A DNA stretch of 64,000 bases from Amoebophrya sp. A120 (taxonomy: Eukaryota > Sar > Dinophyceae > Syndiniales > Amoebophryaceae), in contig CAJINV010000003.1 of NCBI GenBank assembly GCA_905178155.1, forward strand, positions 9,121,979 through 9,185,978, given 5' to 3'. Each line of letters starts with the position of its first letter. Position 1 is the first letter of the stretch. The position numbers and the translations under genes were made by a program. The notes below the pieces were generated by a model that did no database searches, was not told where the DNA came from, and saw nothing but the letters and a program-made list of their open reading frames with translations. Shown piece after piece: positions 11,748 to 24,085 of this stretch.

Positions 11748-12583
11748 TCAAAAAGTCTTGTTAGTACTAGTCATTTTATCAAATTGAAATTTGTAGCCGG
11801 TACCTTTGTTGTATCTGTTGAGAACTCCATCAAGCACGACGCCAAGTTTTGCGGACAGCTGCTGCGTGCTCATACTGCAAATTACAGAATCGTGATTTTT
11901 TGCAAAATCTCGCTGTTGGTTGATGAAGGTTTCAAATTTGTCCAGCACGGGGTGCGTTTTGGACAAAATTTTTCTGTGCAACAATAAAACAGCCATCACA
12001 TTGCTGCAAGCGCCGCAACATCACGAATTTGTGTTGTGTTGCACAAACTCAAACAGAAGGCCTAAAGAGGACAATCGCAATAAATCTGCATGACTGTGAT
12101 GCGTTTTTGCGCACGGCAGAGTTTTTGCATTGCAAGCATAGGCGTGTTGAAAGTCGACGAATGTGATCGCGATGGTGTTTTCTTGTTGAATATTTTCGGT
12201 CTGGGTGGTAATAGGCTGTCTCTCCTTCATCGGTCTGGAACCACTTCCAGTCTGGGGGTAGCTTCGCTTCTGACGCAAACTCGGCAATCCACCTGTGATT
12301 CAGATAGAAGTCTACTTTGTCGTATTAATCGTAAAGAGAACATCAGCATACACTTAGAAAAGAAGACGGGCCACCGTCCTAGTTGCTCATCTAGTAGCGG
12401 AAATAACGCAAAGAAAAACGACAACGAGATAGAATAAAGGCACGCAGGACTACATAATAGATACAGCAGGTGCTTTTCGGTTGCGATATCAATGCCGATT
12501 ATCCTGGCTGCCGAGAGCACTGCTGCCTCGCGGCGACGCACCTCGGCTGGGTCTTCCAGTCGCCTCCTCACTTCTGGCGCCAT
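11748..12583 (-). CDS. Possible two-exon gene of unknown function, splice not resolved
   Basis: A 5' exon candidate starts at ATG 12583 and reads MAPEVRRRLEDPAEVRRR then EAAVLSAARIIGIDIATE. A 3' exon candidate, about 11748-11985, reads KILSKTHPVLDKFETFIN, CSMSTQQLSAKLGVVLDG and YNKGTGYKFQF before a stop. Both have the composition of ordered protein and share strand and order, but I could not find a splice that joins them in frame. A GAAAA duplication at the two edges was tested and breaks the frame. No family recognised. Confidence 0.35.
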
Positions 12584-13769
12584 TTTTCCAAACCGTAACC
12601 GTGGATGCGCAAGAGCAAGCTCCGGCCCCGGTCTCGGTTAAGTACGTAATAGAGATCAACAGAACTCAGATAACAGCTCCGAGAAAAGAGGTAAGTAAGT
12701 AACGCCACCTAACGCAGCACTGCACTCGTCTCGTCGACCATCAAGCCAAAAATTGCAATTTAATGATATTTTCTTTTTTTACAATGCAGCTTGCGATGTC
12801 AAATTTCCTAACGCACTGGCGATGCAAGAAACCGTGCCAGTGCAGCCGAAACTTCTACCCATCCCGGCAGCTAGTAGTCCTCATCCTCAATGCTCTCAGT
12901 CACACTCCTTTCCTCTCGCAGTCCCTCGCTCTCGGACGAGAACGAGTGCCGAGCTCGTGTTAATATTTTCATGAAAAATATGAATCAATGGCTTAGCATC
13001 GCTTCTCCACCCATTTTCTAGTCTGCAACCTGGCTCAATATTCCCTTGTGGCCTGCTTGCCCGCTACCTAGTTCCGGCTTCATGCGCATTCTCTATTCAT
13101 TTCACTCAATCAGAACCTAGCTAAAAAAGACTCTGGCTCGATAAACCGGCTGAGCAAGGACAAAATTTGTGTATACCTCAGGTAGGACGAAGCGGAGATT
13201 CAAAACTCCCGCCTGACCTTACAAAAATCTTGCGAGAATGCGTAAACAAATTGCGCACGAGCCTGCACGACTTTTTTGCAAAACAAGTACTTACTTAGTA
13301 CGGCCGGGCTTTTTCAGACAAGCCGCGCAGCAAGAGCAAGAAGCTGTCCAGCTTACCGCCACGCCAAGACTCACTTACACTTCTTTTTTTTTGGTTCCAA
13401 ACTGAAATACATCGTCGACAATCTGCACGGTTCCAAACTGACGGAATCAAATGTCAAAGAAATCATCAAAGAGAGCGCATCAAAGAATCATTAGTATCAG
13501 AGCACTTGACGCGCTCGCGCAAAAGAGACATATTTGACTTATTTTTGACTCGTGCTTCACAGAGCAGTAAATCAAAATCGCATGCAAAAAGTGCCAGAAT
13601 GGTTTCATCCTGATGCTCTGCATGCTTGCTCCAAAATTCGAAAAGTTTCATGATTTGCATTTCTCAGGAGTGTATCATGAACATATGTAGCATCTGAATG
13701 TTTGAGTTTGCAAGCCTTTCTCTTCGGCGAGAGCCAAGCGATCTTCCTCTCTTGTAACTTCTGCAAGTG
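12584..13769. other. Intergenic stretch
   Basis: About 1.2 kb without a supportable gene. Short plus-strand frames (about 60-73 codons) look like chance. The sequence alternates CT-rich and AT-rich segments. Confidence 0.4.
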
Positions 13770-13930
13770 TCAGTTTGTCTTTGTTCCTATTGCGAAGTCC
13801 GCATTACTTAGATCGGACGCGTCCCCGGCTTCCAGGCCCCGTTCGCCCCGACGTAGGCAGTAGATCCGGGCTGGCCCGTATGGTACGAAAAAAAGTGTCT
13901 CGCTGTTACTGTGGTTGTGGTGCCCGTGAG
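13770..13930 (-). CDS. Orphan coding-like exon
   Basis: On the minus strand, reading from an upstream stop near 13945, a frame of about 50 codons shows protein-like composition (SETLFFVPYGPARIYCLRR, RGLEAGDASDLSNADFAI) and ends at a TGA at 13770-13772. It is GC-richer than its surroundings. It lies downstream of the module-repeat gene on the same strand and could be a terminal exon of a separate small gene. No splice partner was found. Confidence 0.3.
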
Positions 13931-14156
13931 GTGTTGATAGTCATGATTTAGATTTTGGTTTTGCAGGATCTGCATACAAGTACACATTTGTGCTGATCAC
14001 AAGGAAATTCAAATTTTCGCTTTCCGATAAAAACTTTCTAGTAAGGCCGGAGATGAACATACCGATACGTAACTTAAAGTGCCCCCTTTTGCAGTTCATT
14101 GTGAGACTATCATTCAAAGCTTCCCCTTCATGAATTGCTGTAGTGCATCCTCCGCA

Positions 14157-17100
14157 TCACAGTTTCACAGCGACGCAGTTTTTTCCAGCGTAGCCCTTCC
14201 AGTCCTCATAGTAGGTGACCACGTCCTTGAACTCGTTGCCCGGGTAGCCCCGCTCCAGAACCTATGAACTGCAACCAGCAGGTCTGGGGCTGAGTGTGAT
14301 TCTGGAAAAACGCACAGCTTGCGCTCGTCGCAAACTCTGTATCTGTAACTGTATGAAATAGCATGACAGCTAGTAGATCTAAATAATAGTCCCACTCCAG
14401 ATCCAGCCCGGACCTGAGTCAAAATTCCCCGGCGTAGATCCCTGTAGCAAACGATATCCCACTTGTTCTGCACAAAGCACCCGGGGGGCGGAGCCTTGAA
14501 ACTGAAGGGCCCCACCTCAATGTTGTGCTGCTGCAGCTCCAGCGGGGAGAACCCCCAGCACATCTTGTAGTCATCCTCGTCTCCACTGGTGCTGATTCCA
14601 AAAATGTACTTCTCCTCCTTTCCGTCCACCGTGGCCTCCGCCTGCTGCGGGTTCACGAATCCCTGGAACTCCGCGACCTCCATGTCGTCGTCCCCACAGG
14701 TGGACGTGCCTTTGATCAGCAGAAGCCGGTTGGAGTTGGCGAATCCGGTCCCATACACATTCACTGTGCAAAACCGCCCGATCGTACAATCTGCGGAGAA
14801 GTCCACGAAGGGCCCCTTCATCTCGAATATGCCGACCTCAGGGTAGTTTCAGGATTGATATCAGGACTTAACTATGTATACGCACAGCTTTACCACGAGT
14901 GAAGACTAAGCGACCGACAACATGCGGGTTTTTTTATGCCTTGAAATTTCGACTTTTTGTTAGCCCTCATATTGCACTTGTTCACAAGCAGTACGAAGTT
15001 GGTTTGTTTGATACATCGCGCTATACTCCAAATTGAAATTGTAGTTCGTACAGGGAGATTGTGATTGAAATGTCTGTGCATTTCTCCTTGAAAGGAGGAT
15101 GCGAATGCGCCACCGACGCGCACCAACATATACGAAGTATTTCCTTGTTGTTCGAAATAGCGTGACCCCGCAGCACTGGCTGTGAGGTGGCTGGTCTATT
15201 CTAGTCTTCATCTGCTGAAATCTTAATTGCGGCTGTGGGACATACAAAAGGGCACGCACACATAAACTGAAACACAAAACAACGCTGCATCGAGTACATT
15301 GAAAATTGTGCCGAGAGAAGTTGATACCTGTGTAATATAGCTGGTCACACCGGTTTGGGGACTGTGCGACCAGCACAGCTTGTAATGGTCCCCGATACAT
15401 GTATTAGACGGGTCGTCGATTATATGGAGCAGAAAAGTCGCCTCGATGCCATATTTGCGCGTAATTTGTTGCCGTTATCAAGGACAGCATGAAAGCCCCT
15501 GCCGCACCGCTTCGATTGCGCAAACCTGCACAACTGTTAGCAACCACCCGGCCTCGCGGCCCGATTTCTGCCATTAGTTCTTTTCGGTTTTTCTTTTTTT
15601 AGGCCCCGGTTGCTCTGCGTCCCAGAGTCTGCAAAACCATGACTGACAAGTGGCGGGGACCGTAACCCTTCTTGTCGTGGTCGGCCGTTGCTAGTGCTTA
15701 CCCCTACGAACAACACAGCTAGAACACAGCGGCCTCGTTTGGCGCAGCGCACGATAACCGCGGAGGAGTCAGCTTTTTAACAGTTGAAGGGGTCCACTTA
15801 CGTTAAAGAGGCGGGGCGGCCAGCTCCTGCCGCCTATCCCTACGCGGATGGATAGACCTACAAAAAATAGAGGGAAGCCAGTCCCAGACCCAGTCCCTGT
15901 CCCACTGCGCATGAAACCCGGTCAATAAATATGGCATCGATATCAATACACTTCTGTGTCGGATATACTCTGCAGGCCACATACGATCCTCCTACGGTGA
16001 CGATACCCACGTATAGACAGGCAAAGCCACTTACACACAGGATCTTTTCCTTGTTCTTGACTCTCGCCTTGAATCATGACGTACACTTCTCACCGCGAAT
16101 CCAAGTAGCATTGACAAGGCGAAAAAATCTCAATCATGTTCATACATAGCTATCCATCCGCATCCCATCGTGTAGTTGACAGCATGACAATTATTCCTGC
16201 TCGTCTTGCGAGGCTCCTGCTACAACGCATTCATCTCGACAACAGGAGAACCCGGCCAAAAACCTGGCCCTGGTCCGGTGCTTCTTACTTTTAATAGCCA
16301 GATCCTCGTGATAACCCCTTTGCCTTTCATAGCATGCGGTACTGGTTATCGTAATCGTCGTCAGACACCAGTCGCGGATTGGTCAGCCCCACCATGGCGC
16401 CAGGCGTAGCGGCGGCGTTCCCGCAAGGTTGGCTGGAAGTGATGATGTACACCTGGTTGGTGTTCGCGAGACCGAAGCCCTCCAGCAGGATGGTGCAGGC
16501 CTGTCCAAGCGTGCACGCTACGGTGGGGCCCCGCACCTCGTACCACGAGTTGGTGAACGCATTGGGAACGCGGGCAGGATTTTCCGTGAACAGCGTTCCC
16601 TTGTGATTCGTCAAACTCGTCTCGTACAGGTACCAGCCCTGGTAGGGACCAGATAACACCTTGTACGTGTTGCCGTCGTTCGCGTCCTGCTGAGCAGTGA
16701 TGGCTTCGTTCGTTTCCAGTGTGCACAGTACTTGGTAGATGCCCAGAATCTGGGCCACGTTGTACGTGCCGTCGAAACACTTGAAAAGCCTCTGCTTCGG
16801 TCCGTAAACGGTGAAGAAACCGATCGTGACCTTGTAGTCCTGATACGTGGTAAGAGAGCTGGGATTGTGTGCCCAACACACCTTGCCGTTGATGCCTGGG
16901 CGCCCGGCAAAAGGCGACCCGGTCAAGTACGTGTCCGCGGCATTAGCGGCCCCGGACAGCGCGGTGGCCTTCGGATTGGTCTGCCCGGTCAGGTAGTGCA
17001 ACGTCGGAGTGGTGTCACCGCAGTTGCTGCCTCGATCGATGATCAGCAGCGCATTCGTGGAAGCTAAGTCGGTGCCGGTCAAAGGAATGTCGCACGGCAT

Positions 17101-20100
17101 CGAAAGGTAGCAAAACTTCGGCACCTGCACGGGCCCCACCATCTTGAAGGGCCCGATCTCAAACTTGAACCCCTGCAGGTAGAGCGGATCCGTACTGACC
17201 GGCGGGTCGAACGCGAAGCAGAGCCGATACATCCCTGGCGTTCCGAGCAGCGGCGTCTGAGTATCAAAGTGAAAAATCCCCCCTCCCCGTATCAAAACGG
17301 AAATCTGTGATGCGGCATTTGTGTACACAAATCCAACCTGTCTAGCAGTAGAGAACTGCAGGCAGATGCAGTGCCTGAGTAGGGGCGTTTTGCTGTAGGC
17401 GCCTAGCAAGGCAGGCACATCCTCTGTAGGCGATACAGCATTACAAAGCGCCTGCGAAACGCGGCCGATTCTCTGGCTTTGCCCTCTTGCAATACAGGGA
17501 CGATTTGTGGTCACAAATCAGCATCACAAATTTTCAGTAGTGCCCCTTTTTGGTATGGGGAGGGGGTATTTTTCCTCACAATACTGAAAACTGAACTTGT
17601 TGAAGTTGCCGTCTTGATCGGTTTGTACGGGGTTCGGGAAGTTTGTGAATACCGCCAGCTGCGCATTGGTTGCGCCGCACTCCGTACCGTACTCAATGAT
17701 GGCCGCCTCCTGGGTAGCCGCGAGCCCCACACCTGTGATAGCGACCTGGCAAACTTCACCCAGGGTGCACGTTACCAGTGTCTCATAGTTGGCACCGACC
17801 AGCGTGAACATGCCTACTTGGACATTGTACTCTTCCACGTTTTCTGCATTGCGAACCTGTCTGGGTCTGGAAGAGTTCCAACGAGTGACGCACACTCCGG
17901 ATCACACAAACTGTCTTTGCGTTGCATCAACGACACTCACCGGAACAGGCAGCGAAAAAACTGCGCATTTGCGTTGCATCAACGACACTCACCGGAACAG
18001 GCAGCAAAAAAACTGCGCAAAGCCTGTCGATATTACTTTTGCGTGCATTCCAGATCCAGACCATCTACGTTGACCGCACGACGCATGACAAACAAGCGCA
18101 CTCTTGTTCCAGGCCCAGACATATTTGCACTTGATACCTTTGCGAGGGTCCGATTCGTGGTGTTCACCGTAGCAGCGTGACTCCAACACACGCGGTAAAA
18201 CTGTCCCGCGATGCCGGTGGTTATTGGGCCGACCTTGTACGTGTTGTAGCTGCCGTCTTGCTGCACGAAAGTCGGAAGCGTGACACCCTCAAAATCCACT
18301 GGCGTTGCACCGGCATCGCCGCACGCAACATCCTGGTTGGATGCATCCTGATTTAATGAGATCAGAAGATTCTCGCATATTCATCGCCCTGATGCAGCGT
18401 CGTGACATAGAATTTTCTACCCTGGGTTTTCATTCCCGCCACATGGCGCAGCCGCGCGACAAACGTAAAAAGCAACTCCCAGAGCCGAGTTTTTACTTTT
18501 ACAATAATCAAATTACAAGAGCTACATGTTGAGTACCCGGTAATTGATGATCAAGATGGAGTTTGTCGAGGCCAAGCCGTTGCCGTAGAGGGTGATCGTG
18601 CAGTCCATGGAGAGCTCACACGCGGACGCGACCGGATTGTTGGGCCCGCTCATGACAAAGTCGCCGATCGTAACTTTGTAGTACTGCCGAAAATTTTGCG
18701 GTATGGCCCCAAGATTACCGTTGATGAGGCCGCACGACCAACACAGCTTGAAAGTTCCAGGCGGGCCCGTCTTTGGGGTGCCGGTGTCGTAAGTCGCGCC
18801 GGTGCTTCCCGCCGTCGTTTTCTTGATTTCGTCCATATTCGAATAGGAAGGCATTGCGGGCACCACGTCTCCGCAAGTCGAGCTACTCTGGATGATCAGA
18901 ATCACATTGTCGTCCGTGAGATCGACCCCGGTCAATGAGATCTGACACGACAGACCCAAGGTGCAGGGCGTCGTCTGCGGGAAGGGGCCCTTCATCCGCA
19001 AAAACCCCACCTCGAAGCGAAACTCTAGCAAATTCGCGCCGTCATTCGTCGGCTCATGTGACCAACAGATGGGATAGTGAGTCGCGGGCGAGCCCGACCG
19101 AACAGTGCCAAAACTGTACCGGGCGGGACTCGTGCCCTGCGTCTGCCGCGGATTCGTCCACTCATTTGCGATGACGGCCTGGAGTGGGGCCTGCGTGGTA
19201 GAGAAACCGCAGCTCTGGTTCACCGCAAGCATCTGAAAGAAATTGAAAAGGGCTGGTGCTCGGCACACTGAAACTCACAAATCATCAAAAGGAAAATACC
19301 AGCACAAAATTTTCTCTTAGTGCGCGCAGGGCCACGCACTTGCAGAAAGAACTATTTTGGTTTTGTCCCGGTACTATCATCCATGCAAGCGCCATGATCC
19401 GGCAACGGTCATACAAGTCAATGCGTAGGAGTTGGGCAAGTGCAAGTGCGCGCGAGTCGCCGCAGTTCCTTCCTGTGAAGAATAACTAACTGTAAATACA
19501 AACTTCACTCGCTTACCAGTGCATAATTGCTGTCTTGTAAGCCAACAGAATCGGTCGAAAACTGTATCTGGCAGTTCTCACCCATTGTGCAGAAGAACGC
19601 ACCATAGGAGTGCACAACCGGCCCTCGGATTTCCATACGGCCCAATCGCATCCGGAAGAAGGTAGTGTTCGTCTCATTAACCGCAGAATAACAAAGCTGG
19701 TAGCTGGAGAGTGACGTTTGATTATATATGGAGCCTGTTGCTGCTTGTGCTTGTTTCCATTCTGGTATTAAAGTTGTACTTTTATACTTCTATCCCGGCC
19801 CCCCTACCGTTACATTAGTCAAAGCATCATAGCATGATGGTGCCTGGTCCCGTTGTCGTTGTGTTGTCATCAAAGAAATATTCAAATTGAAATCAAAATG
19901 AAAATTCAAATCACGACTGTAGTTTTGTATACTCTGCCTTGACTGTTCCGAAGGATGGCATACCCAGCCTGTAAACTTCGGTGCTTCCGTCGACGTAGTT
20001 TTGAATTCCATAGCCCGGATTCCTCCACGGAAGTGCACTTCCAATGCCACCGGTAATATCAATGCCAGCACTTTCCTGGCTACACGTCTCACTCGGCCCG

Positions 20101-23100
20101 ATGACTGCGATATTTGACTCCGGCGGGATCAGGTGCCTAGAAGTGCATTTTTGTGAGTATGCTAGTGATTGACTGAAAAATGATTGCAAGCGGGTCGTAC
20201 CGGCGAGGCCTTACTGCTAGCTCCTGCTAGTATGCTGCTAGACTCCAAGACCAAGATGAGAGCATGACTAGATACCATTTCGAGGACAACAAAACTCGGT
20301 GCAGAGCTCGACCCCGTAAGCAATAAGACTTAGAAACTTCGCGTATCTTCATCTCATTCGCATCGGGTTATGTTTTATCTGGGTCTTCTCGACAGGATGA
20401 GTTTGCGTTTGCGTGAATAATCTGCATGACGAGTGGGACTAGAATCAATTATGTACAGCACGCAGCATTTGCATACCCTCTAAGGTCAATCTGGCACATG
20501 AAAGTCATGTAGCAAATGTTGTTCTCGCGCTGCGGCCCAATGATGATGAGAAGTCCCAGAAGAATGTTGTAGTGCTGCAAACAGTTGGCCACGGAACACG
20601 TTGGCGGCGTCTCCGGGGGAAAGCCGCCCCAACACAGCTTGTAATTCTCGCCCGGCTCGTCGCTCGAATGTGCCTGCGTGGGGACCCCAAATTCGAAGTA
20701 CGTGAAGGTGTCATTCACCCAGTTTGCGGGTAGGGGGTTGATGGCCTGGTCGCCAAGAAGCGCCTTCGCACTCAACGTGTCGCCGCAGGGGTTCGCCGAG
20801 TCCGAGCGGTGAAGCAAAATCCCATTACTGGGAAGGAGCCCCGCACCGTCCACGTCGATCCGGCAGGGTAGAGAAAGCGTACAGCGGTAGGGCGGGTTCT
20901 GGTTCGGGCCGTTTACAAAAAAGCTTCCGAGTGGGAGAATGTAGTTGCTGTACGCGTTGATACCCCCCATCTGCTCCGGGTCCGCGGCGTAGCAAATCGT
21001 GTAGTTGACCCCCGTGGGCCCGCTGAGAAACCCGCGAAACACGCCGACGCGCTGACTCAGACGCCAGTCCGCGTACACATTCTGGACCAACACCGCGGAG
21101 TCCTCCTGGATGCGCGGATTAAAACCGTTTCCCCAGTTGACCAGCGTGGGCACCGCCGCGCCGCAGGTGGTGTCTGGACTCACGGTGATAATGTATGCCC
21201 GAGGCTGCGGGTCCTGGGTCGTCGGGGCTGCCGTGTCGGTCGTGGGCTTCGCCAGCTTCATGTTCACATCCTGCTGGAAGCCGGTGACGTAGATGTAGCA
21301 CTCGACGCCGAGCGTGCAAATGAAGTGTTCGGCGTCCGGGTTGGGTCCGCTCATCGTCAGCGTGCCGACGGTTTTGTCGTAGTCCTGGAAGGTCGCACCG
21401 CCGTTGGTGCTGTAGCAAACCTTGTACTCGTCCACCTCCCCAACGGACAGCGTGCCCATGTTCACCTCCTGCTCTTCCAGCGTATAGATGACGATTCCCG
21501 CGCCGGTGTAGGTGTAGGAGTAGGACCCCGTGCCCGCGGTGGCGTTGGTGCCGTAGTTGGGCATGGTGGCGCCCCAGCTGGGCACCGTGACGCCCGGCAC
21601 GATGTTGGAGGTGGCAGAAATCGGGTTCCCCAGAATGTCGTTCCCCCCGTAGGGCCCCGCGTACGTCACGTTCGGGCTTCCGCACTCGTCGGCGTAGTTG
21701 ACCACGAGGTACTTGTCGTCGCTCGAGTACGAGTGCGAAGAGACCGCATTGCGCGTGTAGGTGCGGATCTTGCAGTCACCCGTGATCGCACAACGCTGGT
21801 TGAAGAACCCACTGATCAGGAAGAAGAAAACCTGTCCGGTATCGGCGTCCGTCGTGCGCGGATTGGGTCGAAACTGGCTTTTCAGGCAGCACACGTTCTC
21901 TTCCGGAAAATTGCTCCCGATACTCTGTTTCACCCATACCCAGCTCACGCAATGCGGCCAGTACTGCCCGCACAGCGCGCAGCACTCCCACTGGTTCGTC
22001 ACCGAGCCGTGGCAACCGGTGGTAAAGGAGGAAGAATCCACCTGCATATTCAGTGTGGCCCAGTTTTCGTCGCTGGTCTTCGATAAGGCGGTTACGCCAT
22101 CGGCGAAGTGCCGAAAATTGTCGTCGTAGTTCACCCCTACTTCTTCCTTGCAGTGCAGGTCATACACGTGATACTGTGCGGCAACGAAAACTGGAGAATA
22201 GAACCAGGACGAAGTGCTGTGCCTCCTCGAGGAAAGCGTAGTTGGCGATGGTGAAGAGGACTCGCTGACGTAATCGAGTTTCCTCCTACAGCCTGATTGT
22301 TCGCCGGTCGACGACCGGAGATGAGCTTCTATTTCCAGCCCTGATGTTCGTGGCTCTTCACTAACACTGCAGGGACCATCGCGATGCGAGTTTTGTCCGA
22401 TCCTCTCTACCCAAAGAAGTCCTGCTCGCACGTCGGGGTCGGGATCTGGTCCTCGCTCCGGGGGAAAATACCAAAAAATATCACTCACGAAAATCAGAAA
22501 AACTGTCGCCAGGCCAAACAGGATGTGTATCCGACTAACCGGCGTCTGTCGGCGCCGACGCTTGCTCCTGCGAGCAGCTTGCTGCCGTACTAAAGCTCTT
22601 GACCAAAAGCTGTTGAGTCGCCGCTTCATTACTGCACAGAAATTGATGTTGTTGGCCCAAGCCGGAGTAGTCTTTTTGGTTTCTACTCTCGCCCTGTCGC
22701 TGCTCGGGTTCCGTCTCAAGCTCCGTCCAGTACCAGTTCGAGATCGAATGTCACTTTCAATTCCGCTCGCTTCCTGCTTTGATCTCCCTCGGGCTTCCTG
22801 GTTTCGTCGGTCGGCTCCATGCGCAGATGACACAAATGCCAAGGGAACGGGGATGCTCGCTCCGTTCGCCCCGGCCCTGCGGCGTAGCTGCATCCCATCA
22901 TGCTCTTGTTCCACCACAACGAGGCGTCTCCCAAAAACAGACCTGAAGTTGGTGCCCCGCGGAGACTTCGTGAACGCTAATGCCGTGTTCTTCGTTCCAC
23001 TTGTGACGGACAAAAAATGCTCCGCATCTGACATCGCTCGACCCCCAACGGAAGAAGCAACATCGTTCGCGACACCAGGCCGTGGCCGCTCTCTGGAAGG

Positions 23101-23160
23101 CCTACTCGTTCCGAGGCCGGAAGGTCCTGCAGGAGCAGCTCCCGTGACCACAGACCACAT
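14157..23160 (-). CDS. Large membrane protein with about a dozen repeated Cys-rich modules
   Basis: Ten exons (minus): 23160-20477, 20136-19964, 19734-19517, 19232-18537, 18347-18138, 17856-17584, 17256-16369, 15441-15328, 14836-14414, 14261-14157; 5784 nt, 1927 residues, no frame break. All introns fit GT-AG except intron 6, an introner. Residues 1-210 are basic and disordered, 211-232 form a transmembrane helix (IHILFGLATVFLIFV), and the rest is presumably lumenal or extracellular. After a Cys-rich block (WECCALCGQYWPHCVSW) comes a repeat of roughly 110 residues: a GP turn, CTLGxxCxIxLxGxGLxxTN, a CG-containing turn, an NP turn, then YKLCW. Clear copies read CTLGLSCQISLTG, CELSMDCTITLYG, CTLGEVCQVAITG, CTLGQACTILLEG. 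Similar YKLCW modules are, as I recall, common in dinoflagellate proteins of unknown function. Adhesion or receptor roles are guesses. Intron 7 could alternatively end at a GACGAC duplication. Confidence 0.75.
17262..17583 (-). mobile_element. Introner element, family C, in the module-repeat gene (intron 6)
   Basis: 322-bp unit between CTGAG (17257-17261) and CTGAA (17584-17588), a 5-bp duplication with one mismatch. The ends are inverted repeats of about 38 bp: left TATCAAAGTGAAAAAT then CCCCCCTCCCC, right complement TATTGTGAGGAAAAAT then ACCCCCTCCCC. Excision joins NKFSFQ to TPLLGTPGMYRLC in frame. The terminal pattern matches the element at 40457-40783. A TA-AG boundary is possible but GT-AG is not. 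Confidence 0.85.
17857..18137 (-). mobile_element. Family B introner relative that now uses GT-AG
   Basis: 281-bp intron 5 of the module-repeat gene. Its termini carry the CTGTCTGGGTCTGGAA / TTCCAGGCCCAGACA inverted repeat shared with the PAP2 introner at 34957-35218, and the donor end (GTATCAAGTGCAAATATG) matches that family's TATCAAATGCAAAGATG. Here no 5-bp duplication is needed: AAG|GTATCAAG to CCCAGACAG|GTT is an ordinary GT-AG intron joining TLAK to VRNAENVEEY in frame. It contains a 52-bp tandem duplication. Confidence 0.7.
17916..18019. repeat. Two tandem 52-bp units inside an intron
   Basis: A 52-bp unit beginning TTTGCGTTGCATCAACGACA is present twice head to tail (17916-17967, 17968-18019) with one substitution (GCAGCGAAA against GCAGCAAAA). 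It lies inside intron 5 of the module-repeat gene and looks like a recent local duplication. Confidence 0.9.
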
Positions 23161-24085
23161 GCGAAAGTGCGGTGTCTGACCGGGAGCAAAGAATGCTCTC
23201 CGGTCGCCCAGCGCTTCATTCCAGTCTACTTAGTACATGCTGCGAAAAGTAGCCTTCCTGTCCTTTTTCCGTCGACCGCCACCGCTGCGGACTACATTAC
23301 AACTGCCACATTTGAACGCACGTGACCTCACTAGTACATGACCTCACTCCATATGAACCCTGACGCAGAACAACCGAAAGCACAGCTACGACACGACTCC
23401 ATGATGATGTCCACGCCCACTTCTAATCCACCGCCTTCCTAAAAACAACACAGCCTAGCCGCACGAAACGCGCCATGCCTGAGTTGTGTATTTACTGCAC
23501 GCGGCTCACTTCTAGTGCGTGGTGGAGGTAGCATCACTGATGATTATACAATCAGCTTAGTGTGACATACCGCAGGTGTTTCGTCTCTCTCCGTCTCCTC
23601 TCAAAAGTCTCTCTGTATAAATAGAGCCCGGCGACAAAGTCGTGCTCGCTTAAGCTAAAAATAAAAATTGAAATTGTCTTAGTCTTACGAACATATATTT
23701 TCATTTCTCGCAAGAAAACAAAAAAGCCGGCTGCGAGAGCCATAGAGACGAGCTGCGAGAGCGAGCTGCGTCGAAAGCCATGTAACTGCTTCTGAAAAGT
23801 CAAGCTCAAATCCGTCGGAAAGTCGGACCCTCATCCGAATAAAGGACACAGACACTATAAATGTACTTCTATATTTTGCAATACATTTTTATCTTTTTTA
23901 GTTTTACCCATCGTAAATGCGCGTATCGGTCGTTTCGATTTCGACTCCCAAATCGAGTCGATCTATGCGTGGAAAACATGCGGCCAAGGGATGAGACACT
24001 ACCGGAAGAGAAGCTATATTTACAACTGGTGACGTTAAAACTAAGCTTTGCTTCTTCTTCTAAACTCCTCATCATTATATACTTA
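23161..24085. other. Intergenic stretch
   Basis: About 0.9 kb separating the start of the module-repeat gene from the stop of the 760-residue gene. No coding exon was supported; the short frames are shadows or chance. AT content rises toward 23850. Confidence 0.5.

Noticed and set aside
11980-12510. GAAAA duplication as an introner boundary joining the two exon candidates at 11748-12583
   Set aside because: Joining at the duplication breaks the reading frame and the unit has no inverted repeats or TAT/ATA ends.
15442-16368. Intron 7 of the module-repeat gene as an introner with a GACGAC duplication
   Set aside because: An in-frame join exists at GACGAC, but the unit lacks arms, is far longer (about 0.9 kb), and a GT-AG alternative (CGACTG|GTGTC to ATCGAG|GCG) keeps frame and gives a module of normal length.
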